Assembly (NCBI GenBank): GCA_902806595.1
Contig: CADCXC010000005.1
Location: 2,728,001-2,792,000 of the forward strand
Direction: 5' to 3'
DNA from: Pyrenopolyporus hunteri
Taxonomy: Eukaryota > Ascomycota > Sordariomycetes > Xylariales > Hypoxylaceae
DNA length: 64,000 bases
This document shows positions 1-11,200 of the stretch, in pieces. The notes beneath the pieces were generated by a model. It saw nothing but the letters and a program-made list of their open reading frames with translations. It was not told where the DNA came from and searched no databases. The translations under genes and the position numbers were made by a program. How positions within the stretch are numbered: the stretch's first letter is position 1; each line of letters starts with the position of its first letter.

Positions 1-1052
1 ACCTTGTGTCGCAGGAGAATCGTATCGGACGACGGCGGGCCCTTTTTGCTATCTAGCTCATTTCGGAACGCCATCCACGCGTCTCTTGACGCCCGCGGAT
101 TGTCCCCGACACGCAGTTTTTCGCGGGCGCTAAGTGCTCGGTAACGGAAATGTGACGAAGCGGCGCCGAGTTCGACGTCCATGGGACCGTTCAACACCGA
201 CGCCTCGAAGTGGACTTTCAAGTTATTGACCCAAGTGGGATTCTTCTGAGCCGCACCGACGGGCAGCGCGCCTGACATCTCGTATGGGCTGCTTCTGGAT
301 TTGGTAGTAAGAGTATGGCATGGCAGCATGGCCGAAGTCTTTGAGATCTTGTTACGAGGTGTATCTTCCTTCAAGTCCTTGACGAACGATGGGATCTTGT
401 GGCTTTCGAGGCGCTGTACAGACCATCTCATGCGTAGGACCTCCTTCCGTAACTCCTTGATAAGAGGCGCAAACCTTGGGCGGACGCGCTCCCAGAACCG
501 GTAGCATTCAAGCTCGGCGGTTAGCTTCCCAGTGTCTACGAACTTCTCCAGTTCTTCGCTCCGCACGAAACGCCCGCTGACTTCACGGTTGGCGTAAATG
601 GTCCAAAGCTCGACGCATTTCTGAACTCGCCAGCCCGCGCTCGCGAGTATGGCCTTGGCCCGGCGAAGGCTCGAGATGGCCCTCTCTGCGTCTTCCTTCG
701 GTATAAAGTGAACCTTGTCGGGTCCCGCAAGATGGAACTTGAGATGCAACAACTCTTGGTCGTACTCGCGCGCCGTGTCGATGAAACCGCGAAGCACGGC
801 ATTCCGACGGATGGCCTGGAAGTGTAGTGCATGCCTGGAGATATTCTTCGTCCATGCTGAACATTCCTCTCTTAGGATATGAAGTTCCTTACGCTGCCGC
901 GCCTCGTAGAAGGTAAGGATTTCAACGCTATCGACTCCGGTTGTCGGGATAGTAGCGGCGCGTCCGTACTTTTCCTCGGCTCGCCCCGAAGACGGAAGCG
1001 CGCTAATTGATTGGCAACGATCATGGCCGCGGGTGAGGCCTAGAGTCGCCAT
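1..1052 (-). CDS. Uncharacterised protein, partial (runs off the left edge)
   Basis: Reading down the minus strand from the ATG at 1052, the frame stays open for 350 codons to the window edge with no stop, so the C-terminus lies outside. The product starts MATLGLTRGHDRC and is basic and probably helical, with many Lys/Arg/Glu (for example EARQRKELHILREE at about residue 50 and RFWERVRPRFAPLIKELRKE at about 185). No signal peptide or membrane segment is visible and I do not recognise the family. The other two minus frames are broken by stops here, which supports this frame. The ATG at 1052 is the first plausible start; a spliced 5' exon cannot be excluded. It is transcribed in the same direction as the next gene to the right. 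Confidence 0.7.
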   Translation of the reverse strand, partial: MATLGLTRGHDRCQSISALPSSGRAEEKYGRAATIPTTGVDSVEILTFYEARQRKELHILREECSAWTKNISRHALHFQAIRRNAVLRGFIDTAREYDQELLHLKFHLAGPDKVHFIPKEDAERAISSLRRAKAILASAGWRVQKCVELWTIYANREVSGRFVRSEELEKFVDTGKLTAELECYRFWERVRPRFAPLIKELRKEVLRMRWSVQRLESHKIPSFVKDLKEDTPRNKISKTSAMLPCHTLTTKSRSSPYEMSGALPVGAAQKNPTWVNNLKVHFEASVLNGPMDVELGAASSHFRYRALSAREKLRVGDNPRASRDAWMAFRNELDSKKGPPSSDTILLRHK

Positions 1053-1756
1053 TCTCTGGTCTTTGGTTGTGGGGTGATAGTCGTTGGGTTCAAGGCGAGT
1101 ACGTGCTTGCTGTTGGCCAGAGAGCATGCAATATTTGCTATCTTAGAAGTACTGAGGGGTTAGGAAGTAGGCTAGTGTCGATATATCGTTGCTATGCATC
1201 GATGCACGTGAACCTGTCCCATGTGGTGTTTGTTACGTCCTGACTTGTCGTTTCTTCTTATTCATATGTTCGGTCATGGGGGGACAATGCACGGCGCATT
1301 TGTCACTCTGGACGGCGCCGTTTAACTTCAGGTCATGCTCACTAATGAGCTTTTCAACCAACCGAACAAACTTAGCAAACATTATACATTGGATGAGTAG
1401 GTAGGTAGATAGTCACGCCACCACGCGGAAGTAGAAAACAAAATTGAATAATGGCCTGGCAAGTCGTCTGCTGACTACCTACCTGGTCAAACAGTCTAAT
1501 ATCCCAGCCACGCATAATCAGGATCAGATGGGACCAAGGTGAGAACACTTCATAAATAGCTTCAATTCAGCCTTGATATATCATTCGCGTAGACTTCGTA
1601 ATGTAATATTCTCTAATACTGCATTATGGCTCGCGCCTCATTGTAATTGCTCATATCCTATTCATCCACAGTAGTAATATCCATACCGACCCAGCCCCGG
1701 GATCATTGATACCCGAACGTCTTAACCCGGTACGCCGCCAGATTGACGCCCCGTCG
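1053..1756. other. Intergenic region
   Basis: About 700 bp between the promoter side of the partial gene and the 3' end of the next minus-strand gene. It holds some TAGGTAGGTAGATA-like microsatellite sequence near 1400 and no convincing coding potential. Confidence 0.6.
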
Positions 1757-4438
1757 CTACAGCATTTCGCAAAGGACGTCGTCCAGCCCGGCATCCCCGT
1801 AGTCTGTTTCTTGCGACGCGGGAACTGCTTGCTGTTCTTGTTTATTGCTCTCCCTACGCTCGAGCAATTCTAACATTTTTTCGTATGAGCTACGCGACTG
1901 GTCCCGTCGTCGACGTTCCTCACTCGGCTCATTGATTTTTTGGCTCTGTGTAGTCCCTTCCGCTGAGCTAGATAACTGGTTGATAGACCGAGGTTGCGGC
2001 CGTCCTTGGGGTCGGTTTTGTGATCGAGCAGTTGGGGTCGCGGCTTTCAGTCCCGAGCTAGACGCGCATGCGTTGACAGCATATGTCCCTCCACATCCTG
2101 CCTCAGAATTCGACTTCGACATATGTGGACGTTTATCACGTTTATCCTCTGATCTTTGGAGATGCTCTAACTCCTCCCGGACCTTTCCCCGGGCCGAAAT
2201 ACCCTCCCACGCCGTCGTCTTCCTTCTCTCGTTGGCATATATGGAATGTACCTCTCGTTGGTTTGAGGTCAAAAATGGCCTGGGGGAAGCATGTGGTTGC
2301 GCCGCGTCTTCTCTCGTTTGTTGTGTGTTAGATGTTCTATTTGCGTAGTTCCGGAAGGGTGCGTCGGGTGCTCCGGCTGCTTGCTTGTCAAGAGGATCCG
2401 TCGTGCTTCTATTGTTATGACTATGCAAAGAATCATTCCCTACCCGCGAATACAGCAGTGGGGCATTATTGGGGGCCGGCGTGTGGCTCTTCGAGTGTCT
2501 GGTGGAATGGCTAGGTAAGCCTGAGCGGATCGGTTGGACTTTGCTATTAGTCGGTCCTCTTTCATAACCCAGTCCCGAACCCTCATCCTGCTCTTTATTT
2601 GGCATAAACGTCGAAGCTGTTAAACAAGTACCGTGGTGGCCAGCCCGGTTAATTCCAGCCGAGGACCGACTATAGCTACCCGTCCCGTTCGGGGAGCCAC
2701 ATATTTGCTCTCCACGTTCGACTCCAAATGGGGACGTTGTCTCATCCTCAAGGTCTTTTATATCTTGGGATGAGAGGACAAAGTCCTGGGTTGAGAAAAA
2801 TGGTATATCAAATATGTCCGAATCCCCGGAAGACTGAATATTTGCAACTACAAATGAAGGTGCTTGATTATCTTGAATGGACGAGGTATCCTTTTGGGTA
2901 TGCCTGGGTTCCGCCTTGTTATCGCTAATAACGGGAGCCAAGCGATTAGGTGTCGAAATAGTTGATAATGGACGATTAGGCCGATTCCCGCTAACGGCCG
3001 AACGGCTCATGTGTGTGGGTTTGGCTTTTGGCTCAGTAGCATCCACTGTAACGCTAAGCTTACTTTCCTCGAAGAGTTCCCTTACTTCTTGAGAAGGACT
3101 CGGGAAGAAGTCGTCGAGGTGATCGAGCAGGAGCAGCTGGGTACTCGTCGGAAGACGCTCTTCTCGTGGCGTTTGAAGTAAGTTGCTTTGCGGGGGTCGA
3201 TGATTAAAGTCGGTGGTGAAACGAGGTACAGACGCACAAGTCTGTTGGAACAATGAGGCCGGTGTACCGCTGTCTGCAGCCGGTAAGTGTTTGTGTGGTC
3301 CTAATCTCTGCGGAACTGGAGGGGGGCCCATTGGAGTTCTATGAGGCGGGAAAGATCGCGATGTCGAGACAGACGGCTGGCTTGCTCGAGGCGCCTGCAC
3401 TAAGGAATCTGTAGTAGCGGTTCGTAGAGGGGCCGCTAGCTTTATATCATTAGGAGCCGGCTCACTGGGCTTGTTGCCCGCCTTTGCGTTTACTGCATTT
3501 TCATCCAGGGATTGAAGTGGGAGTGGGACAGACGGCGGCGATGCGCTATCCTCCACCTTCTGTTCCGATAATTCCTTGGTTGGTGGCGACAAGTGAGGAC
3601 AGGCGCCAGACGCTTTCGACGGGGAGGGACTATTATTATTTATCTGTGGTGTCGGCGAGGTGCGATCTCTACTATCCGGTACAGCCCCATCATCTTTAAG
3701 CGTATCGCCCGTAACGCTGATTGATTCATTAGACGGCTCATCATGAACGAGCCCCGTCGCAATAGAGTCATCCATATCGAAATTTAGACGATCTGGCTCC
3801 GAATGTCCACCAGCTAGGTTTTCGACTCGGTTGACAACTTCTTGAGAAGCTTCTTGGGCGCTCGACCTGTGGGCCTCCGGTAAAGAGCCATTGAAATCCC
3901 CTGTAAAGCTCGGACCGGACACCGGGTCTAGATGCTCAGTCTTTTGCTTTTTCGGAGGTGGCCCAGGTTCACCCTCAGCCGGTGATAAGGTGCAGCCGTC
4001 GTTATCATCCTTGGGGACCACGGGGAAACTTGCGGCCTGGCTCTCCTGCTTCTTCTTCTTCCTCCCGTCGCCACGGACAAACCAAGCAATTGTGTCTTGG
4101 GACGGATGAACCTCAACCAAAGGCAGACCTTTCTTCTTTTTCTCTGCACGTTCCCTTTCTTCCTTTTCCTTCTTCTTGTCCCGCGCAGCCCTCGCGCGAG
4201 CCTGGTTCCTCTCTTTTTCGAACTCCCTTCGTATACGGTCCTGCTCAAAGAGGTCCTGACGCCGCTGCTCGGCTTTGGACAACTTGGGGCCCTTACTCGA
4301 TTTCTGGTAGGCTTTCTTGGCTTGCTTCGAGGTCATGGGCGGCTTGCTGGAGCGAGATCGAGGATCGTCCAGGTCGCCGCCATTGATAGCGCAGGGCGCG
4401 TTTGGTATGATGGAGAATGTGTTCTGACCGGGAGCCAT
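1757..4438 (-). CDS. Large, mostly disordered fungal protein of unknown function
   Basis: Single-exon frame of 893 aa, taking the ATG at 4438 (MAPGQNTFSIIPNAP) as start. Residues about 35-110 form a highly charged helical or coiled-coil stretch with many K, R and E (motifs KLSKAEQRRQDLFEQDRI and KKKEKEERERAEKKKKG), followed by a short motif PSQDTIAWFVRG that looks conserved in type. The remainder is rich in Ser, Pro, Asn and Gln and low in hydrophobics, except for short islands: STQLLLLDHLDDFFPSPSQE and FFSTQDFVLSSQDIKDLEDE in the middle and an acidic end, DYGDAGLDDVLCEML. The islands look like docking motifs. Several SQ/TQ pairs are visible, but I draw no kinase inference. A nuclear role is possible given the basic tracts. 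I do not recognise a named domain. Confidence 0.85.
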   Translation of the reverse strand: MAPGQNTFSIIPNAPCAINGGDLDDPRSRSSKPPMTSKQAKKAYQKSSKGPKLSKAEQRRQDLFEQDRIRREFEKERNQARARAARDKKKEKEERERAEKKKKGLPLVEVHPSQDTIAWFVRGDGRKKKKQESQAASFPVVPKDDNDGCTLSPAEGEPGPPPKKQKTEHLDPVSGPSFTGDFNGSLPEAHRSSAQEASQEVVNRVENLAGGHSEPDRLNFDMDDSIATGLVHDEPSNESISVTGDTLKDDGAVPDSRDRTSPTPQINNNSPSPSKASGACPHLSPPTKELSEQKVEDSASPPSVPLPLQSLDENAVNAKAGNKPSEPAPNDIKLAAPLRTATTDSLVQAPRASQPSVSTSRSFPPHRTPMGPPPVPQRLGPHKHLPAADSGTPASLFQQTCASVPRFTTDFNHRPPQSNLLQTPREERLPTSTQLLLLDHLDDFFPSPSQEVRELFEESKLSVTVDATEPKAKPTHMSRSAVSGNRPNRPLSTISTPNRLAPVISDNKAEPRHTQKDTSSIQDNQAPSFVVANIQSSGDSDIFDIPFFSTQDFVLSSQDIKDLEDETTSPFGVERGEQICGSPNGTGSYSRSSAGINRAGHHGTCLTASTFMPNKEQDEGSGLGYERGPTNSKVQPIRSGLPSHSTRHSKSHTPAPNNAPLLYSRVGNDSLHSHNNRSTTDPLDKQAAGAPDAPFRNYANRTSNTQQTREDAAQPHASPRPFLTSNQREVHSIYANERRKTTAWEGISARGKVREELEHLQRSEDKRDKRPHMSKSNSEAGCGGTYAVNACASSSGLKAATPTARSQNRPQGRPQPRSINQLSSSAEGTTQSQKINEPSEERRRRDQSRSSYEKMLELLERRESNKQEQQAVPASQETDYGDAGLDDVLCEML

Positions 4439-5379
4439 GACTTCCAATTAATAACAGCCAGGAGCACCTATCCGTAGCCCGCGGGATCGCTTCCGATCAA
4501 CATCGTATCAACGACGCCTCAGCCGTGAGAACTGGTTAGATCGTTGTGGCAGAAAGGCAGACGGCGCACCGGTGGGGAATTCCAAATATGTTTGTTCCTT
4601 GGGATTGATCTTCGGAGTTCGAGTATTTGTTAGGTATTTTAAGGTTAGAGTCGCATCGCGTCGCAATGGCAACCAATTTAATGTCTGCGTGCGTTTAGTT
4701 CCGTCCCACTTTACGCGTACAGTGCTAGGCACGGTGCGCATAAGTCCTTTACTGATCGCAATGGTTCTTTCTCGTCAACATCAGGCGGGGTTAGCGCATG
4801 CGGCAGGTACAATTTATACTGTATTGTACGCCCTACTAGAAGGGTTATTACCACAGCCAAGTAAAATACCTCCTACCTGGTACCTACAGGGTATGTAATG
4901 GAACACAGCAGCCCTATAAGGACATGACAATAGGGACGCCAGCTGCCTACCTATGTACCTAAAGATGTACATTACCTTCAGGAACCTCAGGTAGTCGTCC
5001 AGCCTACGACGTCCAGCTTAGGTTAGTCGACCTAATTAGGTACCCACTACCTACCTATGTAGGTACCTAGGTACGTACGTACATAAGATCACGTCGCTCA
5101 TGAAGCATTTCCTTATTTCTCTCCGCTTCAACTTGATCGAACCTAGGTATCTTAAGCGTACATTTCCATGAAGTTACTACTTATCACCTTGCTACTCTTC
5201 GCCATCCGACTACGATCTTAATTAATGCTCACGGGCACACAAGACGGAAGACAACATTTCTAGGCCAGATTGTACAAACAGACAGCTCGGGTATTTCATT
5301 CAATGCCATACACAAACCATCCCGGTTACTCTATGACGTCCGCAACCGGGGCTATAGGAAACTCTTCACAAGACGACAA
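4439..5379. other. Intergenic region with TAGGTACC palindromes
   Basis: Promoter side of the 893-aa gene and 3' flank of the transporter. From 4940 to 5090 it has clustered TACCTACCTATGTAGGTACC-type palindromic repeats, ending in alternating GTAC (5073-5084). No gene seen. Confidence 0.6.
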
Positions 5380-8270
5380 TTAGCAATAACCAGCAGGGCA
5401 GCCGGCTGTGGTACCGAGGACGTCGCCCGAGACGCCACCAATCTGTAAAGCTGCGCCAACGACACCTCCGAGGCCCTCGCCAGCAATGAAACCTGCAGCA
5501 ACCGCGTAGCCATATAGGTCGAAGCTCTTGAGTTTCCATTTCCTCCATACCCACGCCACGAGAGCGCCAATCATTGCCGCCGTTGTGAATACCGGGTTCG
5601 GGAGAACGAATGACAGCGCAATCGCGCCCCAGTTCGGGAGGTATTCGCGGTACTTTTCGCGCTCGCCCACTAAGTAGAAATGTCTGAATATGACCTGGCC
5701 CACGCAGAAGACACCCATGACTATCGAGAAGATGCCCGACTTCAGAGGGATGCTAACGGCTGGATCGGTGACGGCTTGCGCCACAGCCGCCCACGCAGCC
5801 ACCGAAGGGACAGCGAAGGGACAGTGTTCTGCCTCGGCATCGAGAATGCAGGGATAAGCGGTCGTGAATAGAACGAACATGCCCGGAGCCAGGAACACCG
5901 AGATAAGCGTGCCCATGGCCTGCGCATGCCATTGCTTGACCGGCGGAGTCCCCAGCAGGAAACCGGTACGGAAGTCGGACGTTAACGAATTTGCCACGTC
6001 AGCGCCCCCAGAAGCCAAACCGCCGGCGACCAAGTTGACCCGCTGTGCGTCCTTGATGGAAAAGCCGCTGTTCCTCGTCGCAGCACCGAAAACCAGTTGG
6101 CTGGCCTTGGACGCGGCTGTCAAGGGCGCCTGATCCGTTACGCCGGAAATCTGCACGGCCACTTCACCTACACGTTAGCATTCTACTAGCACAGCGAGAA
6201 ACTCAACCCGTTTCGGGCGCCGAGTGGGGATCGTGGGACTATTTTACTCACTACCGAACGTTAGCCACTATAAAAAAGGGAGCAAAGAAGATAGTTTGAG
6301 AAAACAGGGGTTAGGGGTAGGGGCAGACGCGATGTGGTTTCATAGGTAGGTACATACCAGAAAGAAAAGAGGAAGCCCAAGAGACAAGCCAAAATAGTGA
6401 GGCCAGGGTTCATGCCCCATTGGAATTCGAAGATGACCATAGCCGCAGCGATGGTCACAACGAGACCGAGGGACCACATCCAGAGAGGAACTTGGTCCTC
6501 CGGCGCTGCCGGATCCTGGATAATACCGTCGGCAGCCTTCACCTCTCTTTCGGCACGCGAGGCGAAATAGTCGGAGCGCTTTCCCAACTTCGTCAAGAGG
6601 GTGTTGATGTTGAAACAAATCCTCCGCCAAACTACCCGACCTGCATACCCAATCACCTTATATTGCACGAAACTAGTATAAACATCTCCGGTTAGCATCA
6701 TAATCTTACCCATTTAAAGAAGAAGACTCGACATATTTCGAAGGCGAACGGAGGCATTGGGGTTCCCTTGCTTACTATTTTCTACGTGTTAGCTATCACG
6801 AGGAAAGAAAGGGGAAAAAAGAGAAGACCTATGCAGCAGGTTTTATACGCACCATTTCAGCCACAGATGTACAGACCATAATCATGACGCCGGGCCAAAG
6901 AAGCCAGTATCGTGGGGACGGGGTCTCGTGGCCAAGATTGCTCAATGAGGCGTACGAGTACCAATCGGCCCATCGCGGGTCGTCCTCGACTTGCAGCTTG
7001 CCAGTACATTCGCCATAGGTGACGAGTGCAGGCCCGATTACTCCCCAAGCAAGAACAGCACCACCAAACATGGATAACGCAGAGTTCATGCCGATTAGCA
7101 TGCCGCTTCCGACTATTGGATGTTAATGATAGCAGACATAAAGCGGGGCTAGGTGTTTTTCTTACTGAACGCCGGTGTCCATTCAATCCAAAATCCCCAT
7201 GATTCCGCACGCATAGCCCGGCTTGTATAGCCGCTCCAGATATGGATCCAGGTCTGGTACCGAAGCATCCTGTGTTAGCATTCCGATCTAACCTCACAAC
7301 CCCAGAACTTGTCCCGGAATGAAAAGAGGTGATACGACGATCGTACTTACTATAAACTGTTAGCGACTCGACACGGAGGGGATCTAGGGTAGATCCAGGG
7401 TCCAAGTATGGACACTACTCGTTTTGATACATACCAAATACGTGCCAATCATATAAGATACCTACGGCATAGTACGATGCCACCCTTTGAACGAGGGCAG
7501 TCGTAAAAGCCAAACCGAGAGCCTTAAGTTTGCTCAAGGCTTCCCGGGCGCCGGCAGGGCCAGCGTGCATCGATCTAATGGTGAGGGCTACGGCGGTAGC
7601 AGTGGGGAAGAGTAGCTTCAATTCTCGGGCGACCTGGATGATGAAGAACTTTCGGAGAGGGGTGACGAAGAACAGCCCAAAGAAGGAACAGACAAGAGTG
7701 ATTGTGATAATGGCCCCGAAGTCGTCTTTAGGATTGCCTTCCTGCGCATGGAGTTGGTACATGGCGGGAATACCGGCGACAAAGATACCAGCGATTCCAC
7801 CAGCACCCGTGGCGGCGGCCTGGATGATGCTGTTCTCTTGAGGGCCAAAAGAACCGCCGATAATGGGGAGGTTGCTCTTGGAGGCGACCTTAATGATACC
7901 GTATCCGAAGATAGCTCCGAACATAGAAGCTGCGAAGGTGAAGCCAGTCTTCAAACCTATCGTACCGTTAGCGGCGCGCGCCAGTCTTTGCGAGACCCGC
8001 AAAGTTAGGGACCCTACCCAGATACAAGTTAGAGGCGTTGACAAGGCAACCCAAGACGATGCCAACAAGAACGGCTCGGATTGTAAGCGGATCGTGCTCG
8101 TCGACGACGCCGCCCTCCATCGAGAGGGGCACGTATAGATCGAGCTCAGGTTCCACGGACTGCGCATCGACATCAACAACATCAACTTTCTCGTTTATCT
8201 CTTTCTCGGGGGTGGGCGCCGTGGCCGGCTTGTCGGCGACCTCCACCGAACGGGCTTCGGTCGAAGACAT
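5380..8270 (-). CDS. OPT-family oligopeptide/metal-chelate transporter, six exons with three stwintrons
   Basis: A polytopic plasma-membrane-type transporter of the OPT superfamily, which moves small peptides or metal-chelator complexes by proton coupling; the substrate cannot be read from sequence. Exons: 8270-8018, 7956-7436, 7253-7166, 7112-6854, 6672-6359 and 6161-5380. They join in frame to 738 aa, a normal length for the family. The N-terminal ~55 residues are acidic and cytosolic-looking. Recognisable family segments in order are NLYLGLKTGFTFAASMFGAI, DWHVFTWIHIWSGY, WIEWTPAFIGSGMLIGMNSA, SLGLVVTIAAAMVIFEFQWG and AVQISGVTDQAPLTAASKAS. The introns at 8017-7957 (61 nt) and 7165-7113 (53 nt) are ordinary. 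The other three keep frame and family motifs only if read as nested introns (see separate entries). Family assignment is secure; the exact splice sites are inferred from frame and motif continuity. Confidence 0.92.
6162..6358 (-). other. [D1] stwintron 3 of the OPT gene
   Basis: Exon 5 ends TTC T at 6359. G at 6358 is separated from TGAGTAAAA by an internal intron 6357-6251 (107 nt, GTATGTACC to GGCTAACGTTCGGTAG). Its removal gives GTGAGTA as outer donor, and the outer intron runs to 6162 (AATGCTAACGTGTAGGTGAAG). T joins TG to make Leu: LFSF-L-AVQISGVTDQ, a standard OPT motif. A simple intron from GTATGT has the wrong phase for the downstream frame. An alternative outer acceptor six bases earlier (GTGTAG) is also in frame and would insert two extra residues. 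Confidence 0.75.
6673..6853 (-). other. [D1] stwintron 2 of the OPT gene
   Basis: Exon 4 ends ...GCT GAA AT at 6854. G at 6853 is the outer donor base, interrupted by an internal intron 6852-6775 (78 nt, GTGCGT to AAATAG, with GCTAAC upstream of the acceptor). TAAGCAAG follows, restoring GTAAGCA. The outer intron ends at 6673 after GATGCTAACC...ACTAG. AT joins T to give Ile, yielding VAEI-FVQYKVIGYAGRVV. The competing single-intron model (ATG|GTGCGT to ATATAAG|GTGATT) also keeps frame but drops FVQYK and ignores the internal acceptor/donor pair. Confidence 0.65.
7254..7435 (-). other. [D1] stwintron 1 of the OPT gene
   Basis: Exon 2 ends with TTT (Phe) at 7436. The next base, G at 7435, is followed by GTATGTATC, and a CTAAC-containing acceptor ends at 7350 (TTATAG). 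The bases after it are TAAGTACG, so removing the internal intron (7434-7350, 85 nt) creates GTAAGTACG, a good donor. The rebuilt outer intron (7435 plus 7349-7254, 97 nt) ends in GCTAACACAG...TACCAG. Exon 3 then begins ACC TGG ATC, giving DWHVF-TWIHIWSGY in phase 0. A simple intron from GTATGT to any nearby acceptor is out of frame or hits a stop. Confidence 0.75.
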
Positions 8271-11200
8271 GGTTGCTGATGTCTACTTGAAGACAAAAGC
8301 TACAGGAACCGATAGAGTGGGTAGATCGGGAAAACGGAGACAGGTAGCATCCTCATGAAAAAGGAGGGGATGATGTGCTTCTTTAATATACATTGCCCGC
8401 GAAACAACCCCTTCCCAGTGGAAGTCAATATTCCCACGTCGCATCGGAACGACCGTGTATCATCCCTCAATGCGATACGTCCCCAAGCCCCCCAAACCCC
8501 CAGATTTGAGTCTCAATCCGTACTAGTTGCACCGAAGATTGGCACTACCAGAGATAAGCGGTACCGCGCAAAGCGTGCACCAGCACGGGCTCGCGCGAAT
8601 CCTGGGCTCGGTAGCCAAGCAAGGCAGGGTAGGACATGTGCGCGACCCACTGATACGAGTCTCATCAAGAGAAAGAGGCCAGCGGGTCTATCCATGTACG
8701 CAGCAAGGAGCCTCGTCCAGCCGGCGGCCTATAGACGCTGAGGATCTAAATCCGTATCGGGAAGGTGAGGGAGAAAATCCGCTCGATACGACGGGTTCTC
8801 CTATGTACATGGTATTGCAATAGGTACCAACCGTATCTAAGGTACTTGGCCACCCCAATCCACGGAGTCTCATATCTCAGTTTGATATCCCGCTGGACGG
8901 GAGCCCGTCGAATGTTAGAACCATGGCTGTGCGGCGTACCCGGTATATACGGTACTAAGGCAGGCAGCTAAACCTACGGGACATTGGCCAGAACTCTGTC
9001 GGCGTTTGCCATCTACGATAGCCCAAACTCGCTCAGGCCTTGATGGGCGCAGCGTCAAATGACGCTTTGTCTTTCCACGGCGCCCTCAGTGCTGGATTAG
9101 ACCGGCATATCGTCCCGAGCAAACTGGCCGATTATTTCCGGCGAATAGAAACCCACAGCCATCCTAGGATTATTATGTGCGTAACTTCAAGCTGGAGCAA
9201 CATGGGGCACGTTGGTTAATAGCCAAGATAAGGGGGTGGGCCGGTGTGGCGTCAACCAGGTCTGCCAGGCCTACTCCCCGTGAGCTTACCTTCACCTTGG
9301 CCATCTATGTGGGCACGCGACATCAATTCGAACATACATGTACTCGTTATTCCAAGGTACACACGTAGGAGCGAGGAAGCGGCGCGACGACTTCGACGAA
9401 TGGAATAGGCGGTCGAATACGGGGGGGCATTTACTCCGAAAATGAACGAGTTGAGTGGGACAAGCCAGAATTACGGCTGAACCGTAGAGAGATTCCGTGT
9501 AACAGTCCTCCTATCCTCTTCCTTCTTCCCAGCTGCTAGAGGTACATACGCCTCGCTGCATATTTTGTTACATCGCGTCGTCGAACAGTGTTTCTAGAAC
9601 AGCTGCTAGGATGTGAAACTAGCCGAGAAAAGGTCAGTCCCCCCGTTTGAGGAAGTTGAGTGCAAGGGAGGGGACCCGAGCGAATGTTTGGCCGTCCATC
9701 CATCTACATACTTAACAGGACGAGTCGATCGACAAACGATATATTAATGCGCAGTAGCTTAATTACTACCAGTCCCAGACAAGAAGGTATTCTCTGAACG
9801 ACAATACCGTCGGTTGCCAGGCAATATCATTGCATACTCGGAGGGAACTAGAATCTCGAGACTCCTATAGGCTGGCTTCGTATTAGCCCGCTCCTCTAAA
9901 TCTTCCACAGCATCGAGCTAGAGAACCGGGACCGGCTAGTACGCGACGAATGAGGTTACTGGTCTCCGTCAGTTGGCTAATTACAAATATATCAATCAAC
10001 GCTGATTGGCACGATACCAGTTATTACCCTAACCAGCCTATGCGCTTCTACTCTTTGAGTACATCCAACGGTGGAAAACAAACGACCGCCTTCTTGATCC
10101 ATCCGTCTTGGCGCCTACGATGTGCTTCCAAAAGAAACATTACGCCGTAATCAGACGATGAACAGGACGATACCTAATATTGGACCGAAGCAGAATGCTC
10201 AGCCAAATAGCGCGCGCCGACTCGATGCTCCTACCAATTATCCCGATCTCTACGTCGGTCGATAACTTTTTATCGTTATTCTTAAGGAATCCCGCACCTG
10301 CTAGAACATCGACCTAGCCGCCTTATGGTTTTCCGAATCTAGTTGGTACCCCGAAGCTACAGACAACGAGCTTCCAGATATGTGCGCGCCCCAACAAGAC
10401 TATTACATACTTTCCACCTGGTTAGTATCGGCGTCGCATCTCTTATCTCGAACACACCAGTCTGTTTTCTCTGTCAGCGCATCTGCAAGCTAGAAGCTAG
10501 AAGCCGAGATGCTGCCGGCCGCAACAAGCATTCCCAGTTGTGCACTAGGAACCGAACGTTGCGCCCTTGATTACGGTCGTGGCCGTGATCGTAGTCACTC
10601 ATCGTCCCGTCGTCCATCGCATTCCCGCATACCGGTACACACCTTGGTAGGTATGTAAGTAGGTACCTACCTGGTATTTATTGTATTATACAATACAACA
10701 TGAATACATAACGCAGAATAGAAAGCCATGCTGTGCCATGTCTCGCCTAAGCGAGCGGAACCAGAAGCCTGCTGGGCCTCCCACGCTACCTATCGCCCCA
10801 TCCCACTAGGGCCTCCTTCGGACCCTCGCCGCAGTCCCCCGCCCCGCCAGATTGATACAAGGACCGACTGATTAATTCCTTGATTCCTTTACTTCATAAC
10901 GGTAAATGGGTCGCGGCATGCACCCACGCGCGTATGCATATAGTAGGTGGCACAGAAATATCAATTCATTGGATTCATTGGTATATCATTCGAGGTCTCC
11001 TCTCACCTACCTCCCCGGGCACATTAGGTACGACACCTACCTAGGTAGGTGTGTAGTTTTAACCCTACCGATTTTCACGTGAATTCCTAGGTAAGATCCT
11101 ATATATCACGACAACTCCCTCACTCGCGGCGCTAAAAGTTGAGCCGTGCACTCGGGGCTTCGATGCTTATGATGTGGTTCTCTCTGCAAGATCCGAAGAC

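Noticed and set aside
1845..2348. Plus-strand frames opposite the 893-aa gene
   Set aside because: Shadow frames of a long real gene; Ser/Arg/Cys-rich composition typical of antisense translation.
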